From assembly GCF_015277815.1 (NCBI RefSeq), contig NZ_CP063813.1, forward strand, positions 2,666,001 to 2,730,000: a stretch of DNA of 64,000 nt, read 5' to 3'. Under the pieces are notes generated by a model. It was not told the origin of the DNA. It searched no databases and saw nothing but the letters and a program-made list of their open reading frames with translations. Both the position numbers and the translations under genes were made by a program. Positions within the stretch are counted from its first letter, which is position 1, and every line of letters starts with the position of its first letter. Of this stretch, positions 27,686 through 37,051 are shown in pieces. This stretch comes from Microbacterium atlanticum (lineage in GTDB: Bacteria; Actinomycetota; Actinomycetes; Actinomycetales; Microbacteriaceae).

Positions 27686-28988
27686 CGGGAACCTCCATGG
27701 GGCTCGAGGAAGGGTGCGGATCGGATGCGGGATCCGAGGATCTTGATGGGGACGTGAGAAGCAACAGGATCAATCCGGCGCCGGTGAGCAGAGCCGCCAC
27801 CCACGGCAGTGCCTCGAGTCCCCACTCGCCGACGACGAGAGCGCCGACCACAGCGCCGCCACCGATCGCGACATTGAAAGCGGTGGTCTGGAGCGCCGCC
27901 GCCGTCGAACGCTGCTGCGGCGGAGTGATTCGCATCATCCGGGTCTGCAGCAGGATCGGGACGACAGCGAAGGCCATCGCTTGCAAGAGCGCCGCGATCA
28001 CCAGCGGACCGACACCCCAGGCGGCTGAGAGCGGGAACAGCGCGCTCAGAACAGCTGCGAGCGCGATCCCGAGAAGGAGCGCGGTATTCGGCGATCGGTC
28101 TGCAATACGCCCGATGCCAGATACGGCGACAAATGCCGCAAGGCCCGTGCCGAAGAGGAACGCCGGGATCGACGCCGAAGGAATCGAGGCGACATCGCTC
28201 AGCCACACCACCGAGTAGGTGCCGTAGGTGGTCTGCCCGATCACGACGAGCAGGATGATCGCGCACACGAGCAGGATGCCGCCGATCGCCGATGGCGTCG
28301 AGTGGTTCCGCGTTGACGACGTGCGCGGGAGTGCCCGACTCGGCGCCACGGCCGGAAGGAGGAGCACCACGAGAAGCACCACGAGCACCGCGACCGCGGC
28401 CAGGGTTCCGAAGGCGACTCGCCAGCCGAACGCCTGACCCAGCGCGTTGCCGAGCGGGACTCCGAGCACGCCTGCGACCGAACCGCCTGCCGCGGTGATC
28501 GCAGTCGCTCTCCCGAGCTGCGAGGGTGCCACGAGATCGGCCGCGTATGCCGCGGCCACCGACCAGAACAGACCGTGCGCGACACCGCCTGACACCCGCG
28601 CGATGAGAAGCACCTCGAACGTGGGCGCGAAGGCAGCAAGACCCGTCGCGGCTGCGATTCCGATGAGCGCGACGATTGCGAGCGGCTTGCGCGGTACTCG
28701 CCGCGTGAGCACCGCGAGTGGCGCCGCGGTGAGGATGACTGCCCCGGCGAAGACGGTGATCAGCTGCCCAACGTCGGTGACCGGACGATCGAACGTCGCC
28801 GCGATGTTCGGCAACAGGCCACCGGGCAAGAACTCGGTCGACATCGAGACGAAGATGGCCGCCGCGAGCGCCAGGAGTCCACGCCGCGGGAACGGCGGGG
28901 CCGGATGCCTGGGCCTACTGCGCAGGACTCGATGGTGCCGAAGCCGTCGGTTCGCTGCACGTTTCGTGGCGCGACTATCGTGCGACAT
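27675..28988 (-). CDS. MFS transporter, DHA1 (AraJ-like) family
   Basis: Twelve-helix transporter of about 437 residues. After a basic N-terminus (about 1-32), the first helices carry STEFLPGGLLPNIAATF, the motif common to AraJ/sugar-efflux and drug-efflux DHA1 proteins, and VLTRRVPRKPL in loop 2-3. In this context it may import or export a sugar or glycoside. The ATG (MSHDSRATKR) is preferred over an ATG 105 bases upstream, which would place the operator region closer to the coding sequence. It shares a divergent promoter region with the GH2 gene. Confidence 0.85.
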   Translation of the reverse strand: MSHDSRATKRAANRRLRHHRVLRSRPRHPAPPFPRRGLLALAAAIFVSMSTEFLPGGLLPNIAATFDRPVTDVGQLITVFAGAVILTAAPLAVLTRRVPRKPLAIVALIGIAAATGLAAFAPTFEVLLIARVSGGVAHGLFWSVAAAYAADLVAPSQLGRATAITAAGGSVAGVLGVPLGNALGQAFGWRVAFGTLAAVAVLVVLLVVLLLPAVAPSRALPRTSSTRNHSTPSAIGGILLVCAIILLVVIGQTTYGTYSVVWLSDVASIPSASIPAFLFGTGLAAFVAVSGIGRIADRSPNTALLLGIALAAVLSALFPLSAAWGVGPLVIAALLQAMAFAVVPILLQTRMMRITPPQQRSTAAALQTTAFNVAIGGGAVVGALVVGEWGLEALPWVAALLTGAGLILLLLTSPSRSSDPASDPHPSSSPMEVPDVP

Positions 28989-29108
28989 GGGTGGTGCCTT
29001 CTCAGACCCTTGCGCGCTGCCGGATGTCCCAGGCGCACCAACGCCGCGAACGGTGGGGACCACCAGCCTACGAGCCGGTGCATTCTCTCCCATCAGCGGC
29101 GAGGACTA

Positions 29109-29116
29109 TTGCGCAA
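29109..29116. promoter_or_regulatory. TTGCGCAA operator between MFS-GH3 and GH2 transcription units
   Basis: Context ACTATTGCGCAACGG. It is one of six exact copies found in the island, all at promoter regions, and lies 121 bases upstream of the MFS start and 153 bases upstream of the GH2 start. The even palindrome with central CG is typical of LacI-family operators. Confidence 0.75.
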
Positions 29117-29190
29117 CGGTAGGGGTCCCCGGTTGTCTGCACCGCGGGGACCCGGTAGTCACGATGTGAGGGTCGATCCCGATGCAAGGC

Positions 29191-29218
29191 ATCGGTCATC
29201 GGTCGTCGGTCATCGGTC
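29191..29218. repeat. Four 7-bp tandem repeats in the GH2 leader
   Basis: ATCGGTC-ATCGGTC-GTCGGTC-ATCGGTC, ending about 50 bases before the GH2 start codon. Likely slippage-prone; function, if any, unknown. Confidence 0.7.
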
Positions 29219-29268
29219 GTGCAGCCCGTGCCAGATCGATCACGCGCGCGCCCTTCGAATGGAGCACC

Positions 29269-31704
29269 ATGAGCAAGAACCTGTTCAATGACGACTGGAG
29301 TGTCCGCCGCAAGATCAGCGGCTTCGTCGATCTGATGGGCGGCGCAGCATCCAAGAAGGTCACGCTCCCCCACGATGCAATGATCGAGTTCGATCGGTCG
29401 GCAGACATCGCCGGAGGTGCGTCGTCCGCATTCTTCCCCGGCGGAGAGGTCGAGTACACGAAGCGTTTCCACGTTCCGCTCGAGTGGCGCGAGCAGCGGG
29501 TGACGATCGCGTTCGACGGGGTGTACCGCGACGCAATGGTCTACGTGAACGACGAGTTCGCGGGCCAGTGGAAGTACGGGTACAGCGTCTTTCGAGTCTC
29601 GCTCGACGCCCACCTTCGCTATGGCCAGGAGAACGTGGTGCGCGTGGAGGCCCGCGCGAACCAGGACTCGCGCTGGTACACCGGTCTCGGGATCTACCGC
29701 GATGTCCATCTCGTCGTCACGCCGCTGGCGCACATCGTGGACGACGAGATCCGAATCACCACACCGGACGTCGACGAGGAGTGCGCCGTCGTCGAGACCG
29801 CCGTGCTGATTCGGAATCAGAGCACCGGCACGCGTCGGCTGTCGCTTGAGGTGGAGGTGCACGACGCGGAAGGAACGGTCGTCGCGCACGAACGAGGGCC
29901 GGTCACGATTCGGCCGAATGCGACGACGACCGTACGCAATCGACTCTACGTCGACGCTCCCCGCCGCTGGGGCGTGGACGATCCGCACCTCTACGAATTC
30001 CGCGCCCGTCTGACCGACACCGAAGGCGACGACACGCACGACGTGAGCACTCCGTTCGGGATCCGTACGCTCCGTATCGATCCGCGGCACGGGCTCAGGA
30101 TCAACGACGAGCCGATCAAGCTTCGAGGCGCGTGCATCCATCACGACAACGGCCCGCTCGGCGCCGCCACGATCCAGCGCGCCGAGGAGCGGCGCATTGA
30201 GCTGTTGAAAGCGGCGGGCTTCAACGCCATCCGGAGTTCGCATTGCCCGGCGAGCCCGGCGATGCTCGACGCGTGCGACCGGCTCGGGGTCCTCGTGTTC
30301 GACGAGACGTTCGACGCGTGGACGGAGATGAACAAGGCGTACGACTACACGCTCGATTTCCCGGAGTGGTGGGAGCGCGACGTCGACGCGATGGTCAGGA
30401 AGGACTTCAACCACCCCAGCGTGATCTTGTACTGCATCGGCAACGAGATCCACGAGTACGGTTCGGGCTTCGGCGGCTCGATGGCGCGAGACATCGCCGA
30501 ACGGATCCGGCTCCGAGACGAGACACGGTTCATCACCACTGCCGTGAGCAGCTTCTGGGCGGTGGCCGGCGAGGTTATCGAAGACCTGAAGAACCGTCTC
30601 GCAGACGCCACCGCCCGGGGCGTCAACGACGTGATGAACGAGATGACCGAGTTCTTCGATGAGGTCACCGTCTCGGATGTGGTCACCGTGCGCACCGCGG
30701 AGTCTCACGGCGCGGCGGACATCGCCGGCCTGAACTATGCCGAAGCACGGTATGCGTCCGACGCCCGAGTCTTCCCCAACCGCGTCGTCCTCGGGACGGA
30801 AACCAACCCCCGGGTGACGGCCCAGTCGTGGGCAGAGACGATCGCACATGATCACGTGATCGGCGGGTTCACCTGGACCGGGTGGGACTACCTCGGCGAG
30901 GTCGGGCTCGGGCGCACGGATTACACGGATGACCCGGAGGTGCGCGGCGGCGGCGACCCCGAGTTCCCCTGGCTCACGGCGTGGGCGGGCGATCTCGACA
31001 TCACGGGGTTCCGCCGGCCCCAGTCGTACTATCGGGAGATCGTGTACGGCCTGCGGAAGGATCCGTACATCGCGGTGCTGAGGCCCCAGCATCACGGCCA
31101 GCGGCGGTTGGAGATGCAGTGGGCGTGGAGCGACGCGGTGTCGAGCTGGACGTGGGATCTCGCCGACGGAGCATCTACCGAGGTCGAGGTGTACAGCGAC
31201 GCCGATGAGGTCGAACTGATCTTGAATGGTCGATCACTCGCGCGGGCCGCGACCGGCGCCGCGCGGGAGTTCCGGGCGAGTTTCGACGTCCCTTACGAAC
31301 CGGGAGAACTCGTCGCGATCGCTTACCGCAACGGCGTCGCGAGCGAGCGCACGGCGCTGGTGACCGCATCCGACCGGCTCCTCGTCGCAAGGGCAGACCG
31401 TGCTCGCATCCGGTCGGATTTGAGCGACCTTGCGTACGTCAGCGTCGAGTTCCGCGACGGGAGCGATGTCTTGAACAGCTCGAAGGACGCGACCATCCAC
31501 GTGATGGTGGACGGCCCCGGCGACCTCGTCGCACTCGGCTCGGCGCGGCCAGCTACGGCGGAACGTTTCGACTCGACCAGCTGCATGACGTTCGACGGGC
31601 GCGCACTGGCCATCGTGCGGCCGACAGGCGAGGGGCAGATCACCGTCACCGTGCGCAGCGAAGGAACGGCCGATGCGCAAGCAGTGGTCGAGGCGGGCGC
31701 ATGA
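29269..31704 (+). CDS. Glycoside hydrolase family 2 enzyme with DUF4982 domain
   Basis: Cytosolic glycosidase of 811 residues. It has an N-terminal sugar-binding jelly roll (about 1-150, with VTIAFDGVYRDAMVYVN), an Ig-like domain, then the TIM barrel (PIKLRGACIHHDNGPLG onward). The acid/base Glu is in YCIGNEIHEYG (E393) and the nucleophile Glu in VVLGTETNPRV (E511). A DUF4982-like segment (WTWDLADGASTEVEVYSDADEVELILNG, about 655-685) and a C-terminal Ig-like domain follow. The group includes beta-galactosidases and beta-glucuronidases; the exact sugar is unresolved. The ATG with GGAG upstream is preferred over one 87 bases earlier in the tandem-repeat leader. Confidence 0.9.
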   Translation: MSKNLFNDDWSVRRKISGFVDLMGGAASKKVTLPHDAMIEFDRSADIAGGASSAFFPGGEVEYTKRFHVPLEWREQRVTIAFDGVYRDAMVYVNDEFAGQWKYGYSVFRVSLDAHLRYGQENVVRVEARANQDSRWYTGLGIYRDVHLVVTPLAHIVDDEIRITTPDVDEECAVVETAVLIRNQSTGTRRLSLEVEVHDAEGTVVAHERGPVTIRPNATTTVRNRLYVDAPRRWGVDDPHLYEFRARLTDTEGDDTHDVSTPFGIRTLRIDPRHGLRINDEPIKLRGACIHHDNGPLGAATIQRAEERRIELLKAAGFNAIRSSHCPASPAMLDACDRLGVLVFDETFDAWTEMNKAYDYTLDFPEWWERDVDAMVRKDFNHPSVILYCIGNEIHEYGSGFGGSMARDIAERIRLRDETRFITTAVSSFWAVAGEVIEDLKNRLADATARGVNDVMNEMTEFFDEVTVSDVVTVRTAESHGAADIAGLNYAEARYASDARVFPNRVVLGTETNPRVTAQSWAETIAHDHVIGGFTWTGWDYLGEVGLGRTDYTDDPEVRGGGDPEFPWLTAWAGDLDITGFRRPQSYYREIVYGLRKDPYIAVLRPQHHGQRRLEMQWAWSDAVSSWTWDLADGASTEVEVYSDADEVELILNGRSLARAATGAAREFRASFDVPYEPGELVAIAYRNGVASERTALVTASDRLLVARADRARIRSDLSDLAYVSVEFRDGSDVLNSSKDATIHVMVDGPGDLVALGSARPATAERFDSTSCMTFDGRALAIVRPTGEGQITVTVRSEGTADAQAVVEAGA

Positions 31705-31767
31705 CAACGGTCTCGCCCCCTGCCATCCCCGCAGAAGAGGCCACTCGCGGGGCCAACGCGGCCTAGG

Positions 31768-32874
31768 TGTGATGTCCAGGGACGTTGTTGCGTGAATCGC
31801 GTGTGATCTGCTGACGGGCGAAGGCCTCCCGTTGCGAGAGTGGAGCTGTCTAGGAACCGCTCACGCATCACAGGAGGCCTTCGTTGTCCCACGCTAACGC
31901 TGCTCTGACCCCGCGCGCTCGTCTGCGGCTGGCCAAGCTCATCGTCGAGGAGCATTGGCCGGTCGCCGTCGCGGCGAAGATGTTCATGACCTCACCGCCG
32001 ACGGCGCGCAAGTGGGCGGCCCGGTTCCGGGCCGAAGGGCCCGCGGGAATGATTGACCGGTCCAGCCGGCCGCGCTCGATGCCGACCAAGACGCCGCCCG
32101 CGACAGTGAAACGGATCGTGCGGTTGCGGTGGCGTCGGCGGCTGGGGCCGGTGCAGATCGCCGGCGAGCTCGGCGTTCCCGCCTCAACGGTGCATGCGGT
32201 GCTGGTGCGGGCCCGGATCAACCGGCTCAGCCACATCGACCGGGTCACCGGCGAGCCGATCCGCCGCTACGAACACGACCATCCCGGATCCCTGATCCAC
32301 GTCGACGTCACCAAGTTCGGCAACATCCCCGACGGCGGCGGCTGGCGCTACGTCGGCAAGCAGCAAGGCAAGAAGAACAAGCAGCGCGCCGCCCGCGCCG
32401 GCGCCGGATACACCGAGAAAGGGCATCCCAACATCGGCACCGCGTTCCTGCACACCGTCATCGACGACCACTCCCGCGTCGCCTACGTCGAGATCTGCAG
32501 CGATGAGCGCGCCGTCACCGCGATCGGCGTGCTCGAACGCGCGGTCGCATGGTTCGCTGACCGCGGCGTCACCGTCGAGCGAGTCTTGTCCGACAACGGA
32601 TCGGCCTATCGCTCCCACGCCTGGAAAGACGCCTGCGCCATGCTCGGCATCCGACACAAACGGACCCGCCCCTACCGCCCGCAGACGAACGGGAAGATAG
32701 AACGCTTCCATCGCACCCTCGCCGACGGCTGGGCCTATGCCCGCTTCTACCCCTCAGACACCGAGCGTCGCGCCGCGCTGCCCGGCTGGCTGCACTTCTA
32801 CAATCAGCACAGGCGCCACTCCGCCATCGGAGCCCCACCCTTCAGCAGACTCAACAACCTGCCTGGACATCACA
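31768..32874 (+). mobile_element. IS481-family insertion sequence, complete
   Basis: An 1107-bp element with terminal inverted repeats TGTGATGTCCAGG...TTGTTG (left, 31768 on) and CAACAA...CCTGGACATCACA (right, to 32874). It is flanked by a 6-bp direct repeat CCTAGG (31762-31767 and 32875-32880), matching the NCTAGN target preference known for IS481. It is inserted in the intergenic space between the GH2 gene and the convergent DUF5605 hydrolase gene, so it disrupts no recognised gene. Intact ends and open frame suggest recent or still-active transposition. Confidence 0.9.
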
Positions 32875-32879
32875 CCTAG
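31884..32879 (+). CDS. IS481-family transposase (DDE)
   Basis: 331 residues. An N-terminal HTH region (LTPRARLRLAKLIVEEHWPVAVAAKMF, then a second HTH about 70-105) leads to the rve/DDE core. The catalytic acids are in IHVDVTKFG (first Asp), RVLSDNGSAYRS (second Asp) and TNGKIERFHRTLADGW (Glu). Translation starts at TTG with CAGGAGGCC upstream. The stop codon TAG (32877-32879) is not part of the element but comes from the duplicated CCTAGG target, a known IS481 arrangement. Confidence 0.93.
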   Translation: MSHANAALTPRARLRLAKLIVEEHWPVAVAAKMFMTSPPTARKWAARFRAEGPAGMIDRSSRPRSMPTKTPPATVKRIVRLRWRRRLGPVQIAGELGVPASTVHAVLVRARINRLSHIDRVTGEPIRRYEHDHPGSLIHVDVTKFGNIPDGGGWRYVGKQQGKKNKQRAARAGAGYTEKGHPNIGTAFLHTVIDDHSRVAYVEICSDERAVTAIGVLERAVAWFADRGVTVERVLSDNGSAYRSHAWKDACAMLGIRHKRTRPYRPQTNGKIERFHRTLADGWAYARFYPSDTERRAALPGWLHFYNQHRRHSAIGAPPFSRLNNLPGHHT

Positions 32880-32969
32880 GCCCGCGAAGACCGGCCAATG
32901 CCGCGCACACTGTCAGACGTTTCTGGCGCTGGGGGCGGGTCCTCGCGCGGATCCGCCCCAGGCTCAGGC

Positions 32970-34703
32970 TCAGTCGGCTGCGCGCACCCGGACGGCAATG
33001 TACGGACGGGCGGGCAGATCCACACGCACGTCGCCTTCGTGGATTCCGGGAAGTTCCTCGATCGTCATCGCCCAGGTGTCGATGATGTCGATCTTCGCGC
33101 GCGTGTTCACCGGCACTCTGACGGTGCGGAACTTGGGTCGGGCGTCGCTGAAGTAGGTGAGCGCGTAGCCCTCTCCCCCGCCGGTGGCGAAGTCCCAGTC
33201 ACTGGGAAGCGGTGCGACCCGCCCCTCGGGCGCAGCCTCGATGAGATCGCGGAGGAACGCGAGCCGGGGCAGGCTCTCACCTCGCAGCGTGCCGCCCTTC
33301 GCCCAAAAGATCACCTCGTCATCGGACCAGAACGTCTCGCCATGGGTGAGGTACGCGCCCTGAAGCGTCGCCTCCCAGAATCGACGGACGACCTCCTCGG
33401 CGGTGAGGTTGCCCCACCCCTGGTCGATGTCTCCCTCGTAGCCGAACTCGTCGACAACGATCGGCTTATCCCACCGCTTGCGCCACTTAGCGACCGACTG
33501 TGCCATCTCACGTCCGCCACCCTGGATGCTCGCGTGCGTGGCCCACTCTGCGGTGTAGTCGAAGATCTCCACCCAGTTATGGATGGACAGCGGATGTGCG
33601 ACGGGGTCGTTCGCGACCACCAATCCGGCGAGCCGGTCCCAGTCCTCGCGTCGCATCGCGGTGAGGAGGTCGTACTCGTTCGCCATCGACCACCACACGT
33701 TCGGAAACGCTGACAGGCGACGCACAACGTACGACACGTAGCGGTCGTCGGCTGCGGGCCCGAGCGTCGCGAAACCCCACCGGTCGTAGGGGTGGAAGAG
33801 GATGACGTCCGCATCGATGCCGAGATTCGCGAGGTCGTCGATGCGACGTTCGAGATGGGCGAAGTACTCCAGGTCGAAGCGACTCGTGTCGAAGCCGCCG
33901 TCCTCGGCGCGCACGAACACGAACCGGTCCGGCTCGTTCGAATTGAAGAGGAACGACTTGGGGAAAAGACCCATACGCAGCTTGTTGAACGGCGAGGCCG
34001 CCAGCGAGCGCAGCGTCTCCTCTTGCAGCGCCTCTGGCTGATGCGTCCAGGCGTACGACGTCGTGCCGACGGGAACGAACTGCGTGCCATCGGCGCGGAC
34101 GAAGCCGCGTCCACTCACGCGGACCGGTCCCGGCGCATCGGACTCGCTGACGTCGACGACACCCTGGAGTCCGTCGAGCGAGCGTGCCGTCGACGACGTC
34201 GCAAACGTCCAGCGGCCGGCGAGCGGAGGCAGGAAACGCAGGCGGAAGACGCCCTCGCCGTCATAGAACCCTCCGACATGCAGCGTCGTGTCATCCAGGG
34301 TGAACACTGCCGAGAGCTCCACATCAACAAACGGGTTCCCGTGAGATGGGCCTCGCAAGACGACATCGACCCGGTGATTGCGGGTTGCAGCATCCGGAAG
34401 CACGACCGCGGCCGACGCCAGCTCGACATCCTCCTGCTCGTAGTCGACCGAAGCGACGATCGCCGGGTCCTGCGGGGGGAGCGGGCTGAGGTCCTCGAAC
34501 GCGGCGACGGCATCAAGGACGGTGGCCCGCCGAGGGTCGCCCTCCCCGAGGATCAAGGTCGCCAGCGAGCCGAAGGGGAAGTCGGCGAGCTGCGTGAGCA
34601 TCGGCGACGCGAGCAGCTCGGGCGCGATGGCTCCGATCGCCTGCTTCGCGTCGGGCTGCTGGAGGACGGCGGAGGCCGGAGTCTGTCGGTCGATGTAGCG
34701 CAT
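32970..34703 (-). CDS. DUF5060/DUF4038-type glycoside hydrolase with DUF5605 C-terminus
   Basis: 577 residues, no signal peptide. An N-terminal half with an Ig-like DUF5060 domain (about 95-190, VDVELSAVFTLDDTTLHVGGFYDGEG) precedes a TIM barrel (FVPVGTTSYAW about 211-221 onward). The likely acid/base Glu is in WWSMANEYD and the nucleophile Glu in PIVVDEFGYEGD, both at beta-strand ends as in clan A. A DUF5605-like beta domain closes the protein. Related barrels include apiosidase-type and other rare-sugar hydrolases, but the substrate is not established. Last gene of the six-gene importer operon, 15 bases after the GH43 gene. Confidence 0.82.
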   Translation of the reverse strand: MRYIDRQTPASAVLQQPDAKQAIGAIAPELLASPMLTQLADFPFGSLATLILGEGDPRRATVLDAVAAFEDLSPLPPQDPAIVASVDYEQEDVELASAAVVLPDAATRNHRVDVVLRGPSHGNPFVDVELSAVFTLDDTTLHVGGFYDGEGVFRLRFLPPLAGRWTFATSSTARSLDGLQGVVDVSESDAPGPVRVSGRGFVRADGTQFVPVGTTSYAWTHQPEALQEETLRSLAASPFNKLRMGLFPKSFLFNSNEPDRFVFVRAEDGGFDTSRFDLEYFAHLERRIDDLANLGIDADVILFHPYDRWGFATLGPAADDRYVSYVVRRLSAFPNVWWSMANEYDLLTAMRREDWDRLAGLVVANDPVAHPLSIHNWVEIFDYTAEWATHASIQGGGREMAQSVAKWRKRWDKPIVVDEFGYEGDIDQGWGNLTAEEVVRRFWEATLQGAYLTHGETFWSDDEVIFWAKGGTLRGESLPRLAFLRDLIEAAPEGRVAPLPSDWDFATGGGEGYALTYFSDARPKFRTVRVPVNTRAKIDIIDTWAMTIEELPGIHEGDVRVDLPARPYIAVRVRAAD

Positions 34704-34718
34704 GGTTCCTCAGAGGAT

Positions 34719-36242
34719 TCAGTCAGGCAGAGGTCGGTAAGTCACAGACAGCACACGGCCATCGGTGGTGGGCGCGCCGAGCGCGAGCATGCGTCCGGTG
34801 AAGCCGGCGGCGACCTCAGTGGAGAAGTACCTGCCGTCAAGGCGGGCGATCTCGGTCACCTCGCCATCGCGAACGACCGAGAGCGCGACGTCGTCAGGGC
34901 CCGCGTATCCGAAGGGCACGGGTGCGACCTGGGGCGGCATCGTGGAGATACGGAGGATGGCCGTATCGCCGGCGATCTCGACGCGGCCGATCCGTTGCCG
35001 GACATCCCCGATCTGTACGATCGCCTGCGCGTGACCGTCCTCGAAGATGACGCCGCACCAGTGGCGGTCGTCGAGCCGCAACCCGACCGTGCCGGATCCC
35101 TGCACGACGGCGTCGGCCTGCCAGGCGAAGTCTGTGACTCGGGTGCAGAGCACGTCGGCGGCTGATCCCCACGAGCGGAACCGGAGCCCGCCGCCCGCAA
35201 CCCGCTCGATAACCGCGTCGGGTTCGCTGTCGGCGACGACCCACCGCGGATCGAGTACCGACGTCGTGAAGTCCTCGGCGAAGCCTGTCCCCGCCTCGGG
35301 GATCTCGAATCGAGCCTCGTCGAACACAGGCCAGTCATCGACCCAGTCGACACCGGCGAGGAATGTCTCACGGCCGAGCACATGGAAACCGGGTGTCGAT
35401 CCGCGCGGACGTGCCCCCAGGTAGACCGCGGCCCACGTCCCGTCAGGTGTCTGGACGAGATCGGCGTGCCCCACGTTCTGCACGGGATGGGAGCTGCTGC
35501 GATGGGTGAAGATCGGATTCCAGCTGCAGGATTCGAACGGGCCGCGCGGACTCGGCCCGCGAGCGATCGTGACGCAGTGCCCGCGCTCGGTGCCGCCTTC
35601 GGCGAGCATGATGTACCAGTAGTCGCCGATTTGGTATAGGTGGGGGCCTTCGGCCATCGGCATTCCGCTTCCCTGCCACACCGGATAGTGAGGCTCGAGG
35701 AGACGGCCGGTCCCGAGATCGATCGGCGCCTGGCGAATGCCTTGACCGCCGACGGTGAAGTCGAGCACGTGCCAAGTGAGGTAGCAGGTACCGTCCTCGT
35801 CCCAGCAGAGGTCGGGGTCGATGCCGATCGCCTCGGGGACGAACACGGGGTCGCTCCACGGTCCCGCGGGATCGGTGGCGTGAACGATCAGCTGCCCGGC
35901 GTCGAAGTCGCTGACGTTCGTCGTGATGAACCAGTAGCGCCCGTCACGATGCCGCAGGGTGGACCCATAGATGCCCGTCGACGGGCCGGACTCCCCCGCC
36001 CGGAACTGCGACCGGCGCGAAAGGATGTTGCCGATCTGGGTCCAGGTCACCAGATCTCGGCTGTGGAAGATCGGTGCGCCTGGGAAGTATTCGAAGCTCG
36101 AATGTGCGAGGTAGTAGTCGTCCCCGACTCGGCAGATGGTGGGGTCCGGGTGGAACCCGGGCACGATCGGATGTAGCTCAGCACTGAGAGCGGTTTCTAC
36201 CGGCCGGGAGCCGATCACGGGTTCTGGCATGCCCGCGTTCAC
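34719..36242 (-). CDS. Glycoside hydrolase family 43 (beta-xylosidase/alpha-L-arabinofuranosidase)
   Basis: Cytosolic enzyme of 507 residues. The five-bladed propeller shows the catalytic base in PGFHPDPTICRVGDDYYL (about 28-45), the pKa-modulating Asp in GIDPDLCWDEDG (about 140-151), and the general acid Glu in MAEGPHLYQIGDYWYIM. A C-terminal beta-sandwich (from about 310) is typical of the larger xylosidase/arabinofuranosidase subgroup. The ATG overlaps the upstream ATPase stop by 4 bases, so it is co-expressed with the importer and probably acts on imported oligosaccharides. Confidence 0.92.
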   Translation of the reverse strand: MNAGMPEPVIGSRPVETALSAELHPIVPGFHPDPTICRVGDDYYLAHSSFEYFPGAPIFHSRDLVTWTQIGNILSRRSQFRAGESGPSTGIYGSTLRHRDGRYWFITTNVSDFDAGQLIVHATDPAGPWSDPVFVPEAIGIDPDLCWDEDGTCYLTWHVLDFTVGGQGIRQAPIDLGTGRLLEPHYPVWQGSGMPMAEGPHLYQIGDYWYIMLAEGGTERGHCVTIARGPSPRGPFESCSWNPIFTHRSSSHPVQNVGHADLVQTPDGTWAAVYLGARPRGSTPGFHVLGRETFLAGVDWVDDWPVFDEARFEIPEAGTGFAEDFTTSVLDPRWVVADSEPDAVIERVAGGGLRFRSWGSAADVLCTRVTDFAWQADAVVQGSGTVGLRLDDRHWCGVIFEDGHAQAIVQIGDVRQRIGRVEIAGDTAILRISTMPPQVAPVPFGYAGPDDVALSVVRDGEVTEIARLDGRYFSTEVAAGFTGRMLALGAPTTDGRVLSVTYRPLPD

Positions 36243-37051
36243 TGGCTGAACTGCCGGATTCGCTCAGCGCGGCGGGCGCGCTGTCGGGGCGGGTCCGCGA
36301 TGGGCGCCGACATCTGCAGGCGCCGAGTGTAAGGATGCTGCGGGTTGGTCGCCACTTGGTGCGCGTCACCCATCTCCACGATGCGACCGCCTTGGAGGAC
36401 GGCGATTCGATCGCTGATCGCGTGGACCACGCCGAGGTCGTGGCTGATGAACAGGTAGGCGACGCCCGTCGCCTTCTGCAGCTCGTCGAGGAGCGTCAGC
36501 ACGCGAGCCTGCGTCGTCACGTCGAGCGCGCTCGTGGGCTCGTCGCAGACGATGACGGACGGCTCGAGCGCGAGCGCACGGGCGATCGCGATCCGCTGGC
36601 GTTGACCGCCCGAGAACTCCCGGGGATAGCGAGCGCCGGCGTCGGACGGGAGTCCAACGGCATCCAACAGCTCGCGGACTCTTGTCCGGCCCTCAGCGAC
36701 GCCGGCGGCACGCAGAGGTTCGACCAGGATGCTCTCGACGGTCATCGACGGGTTCAGCGATGAGTAGGGGTCTTGGAATATGACTTGGATGTCTCGTGCC
36801 ACCTGACGCCGGCGAGCACGGGAGATGTTGCTGATCTGCTGACCACGGAAACTGATCGTGCCGTCGGTGACGGGCGCCAAGCCGAGGATCGCTCGACCGA
36901 TGGTCGTCTTTCCGGAACCGGACTCTCCGACCAGGCTCACCGTCTCGCCCGCCTTCAGGCCGAGGGATACGTCTTGAATAACGGTCTTTCCACCACGTCG
37001 GCCGCCGTAGCGGACGATGAGGTTGTTGATTTCGAGCAGGTTCTCACTCAC
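36239..37051 (-). CDS. Oligopeptide-type ABC transporter ATPase (DppF/OppF-like)
   Basis: About 270 residues from a GTG start that overlaps the end of the upstream gene by 8 bases (GTGAGTGA). Walker A is GESGSGKTT, signature FSGGQRQR, Walker B VIVCDEPTSALD, switch SHDLGVV. The C-terminal NPQHPYTRRLQMSAP motif marks the OppF/DppF group. It is the second ATPase of the importer. In this locus of glycosidases the substrate is more likely a plant oligosaccharide than a peptide, a switch known for several Opp-type systems. Confidence 0.92.
   Translation of the reverse strand: MSENLLEINNLIVRYGGRRGGKTVIQDVSLGLKAGETVSLVGESGSGKTTIGRAILGLAPVTDGTISFRGQQISNISRARRRQVARDIQVIFQDPYSSLNPSMTVESILVEPLRAAGVAEGRTRVRELLDAVGLPSDAGARYPREFSGGQRQRIAIARALALEPSVIVCDEPTSALDVTTQARVLTLLDELQKATGVAYLFISHDLGVVHAISDRIAVLQGGRIVEMGDAHQVATNPQHPYTRRLQMSAPIADPPRQRARRAERIRQFSQ

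Noticed and set aside
29068..31095. 675-residue open frame antisense to the GH2 gene
   Set aside because: Composition is the mirrored GC pattern of the opposite coding strand, rich in V/R/D/H runs without a domain; the plus strand is a clear GH2 enzyme.
31701..31766. 21-residue frame overlapping the GH2 stop, considered as a gene broken by the IS
   Set aside because: Removing the IS does not extend the frame: the target CCTAGG itself contains the in-frame stop.
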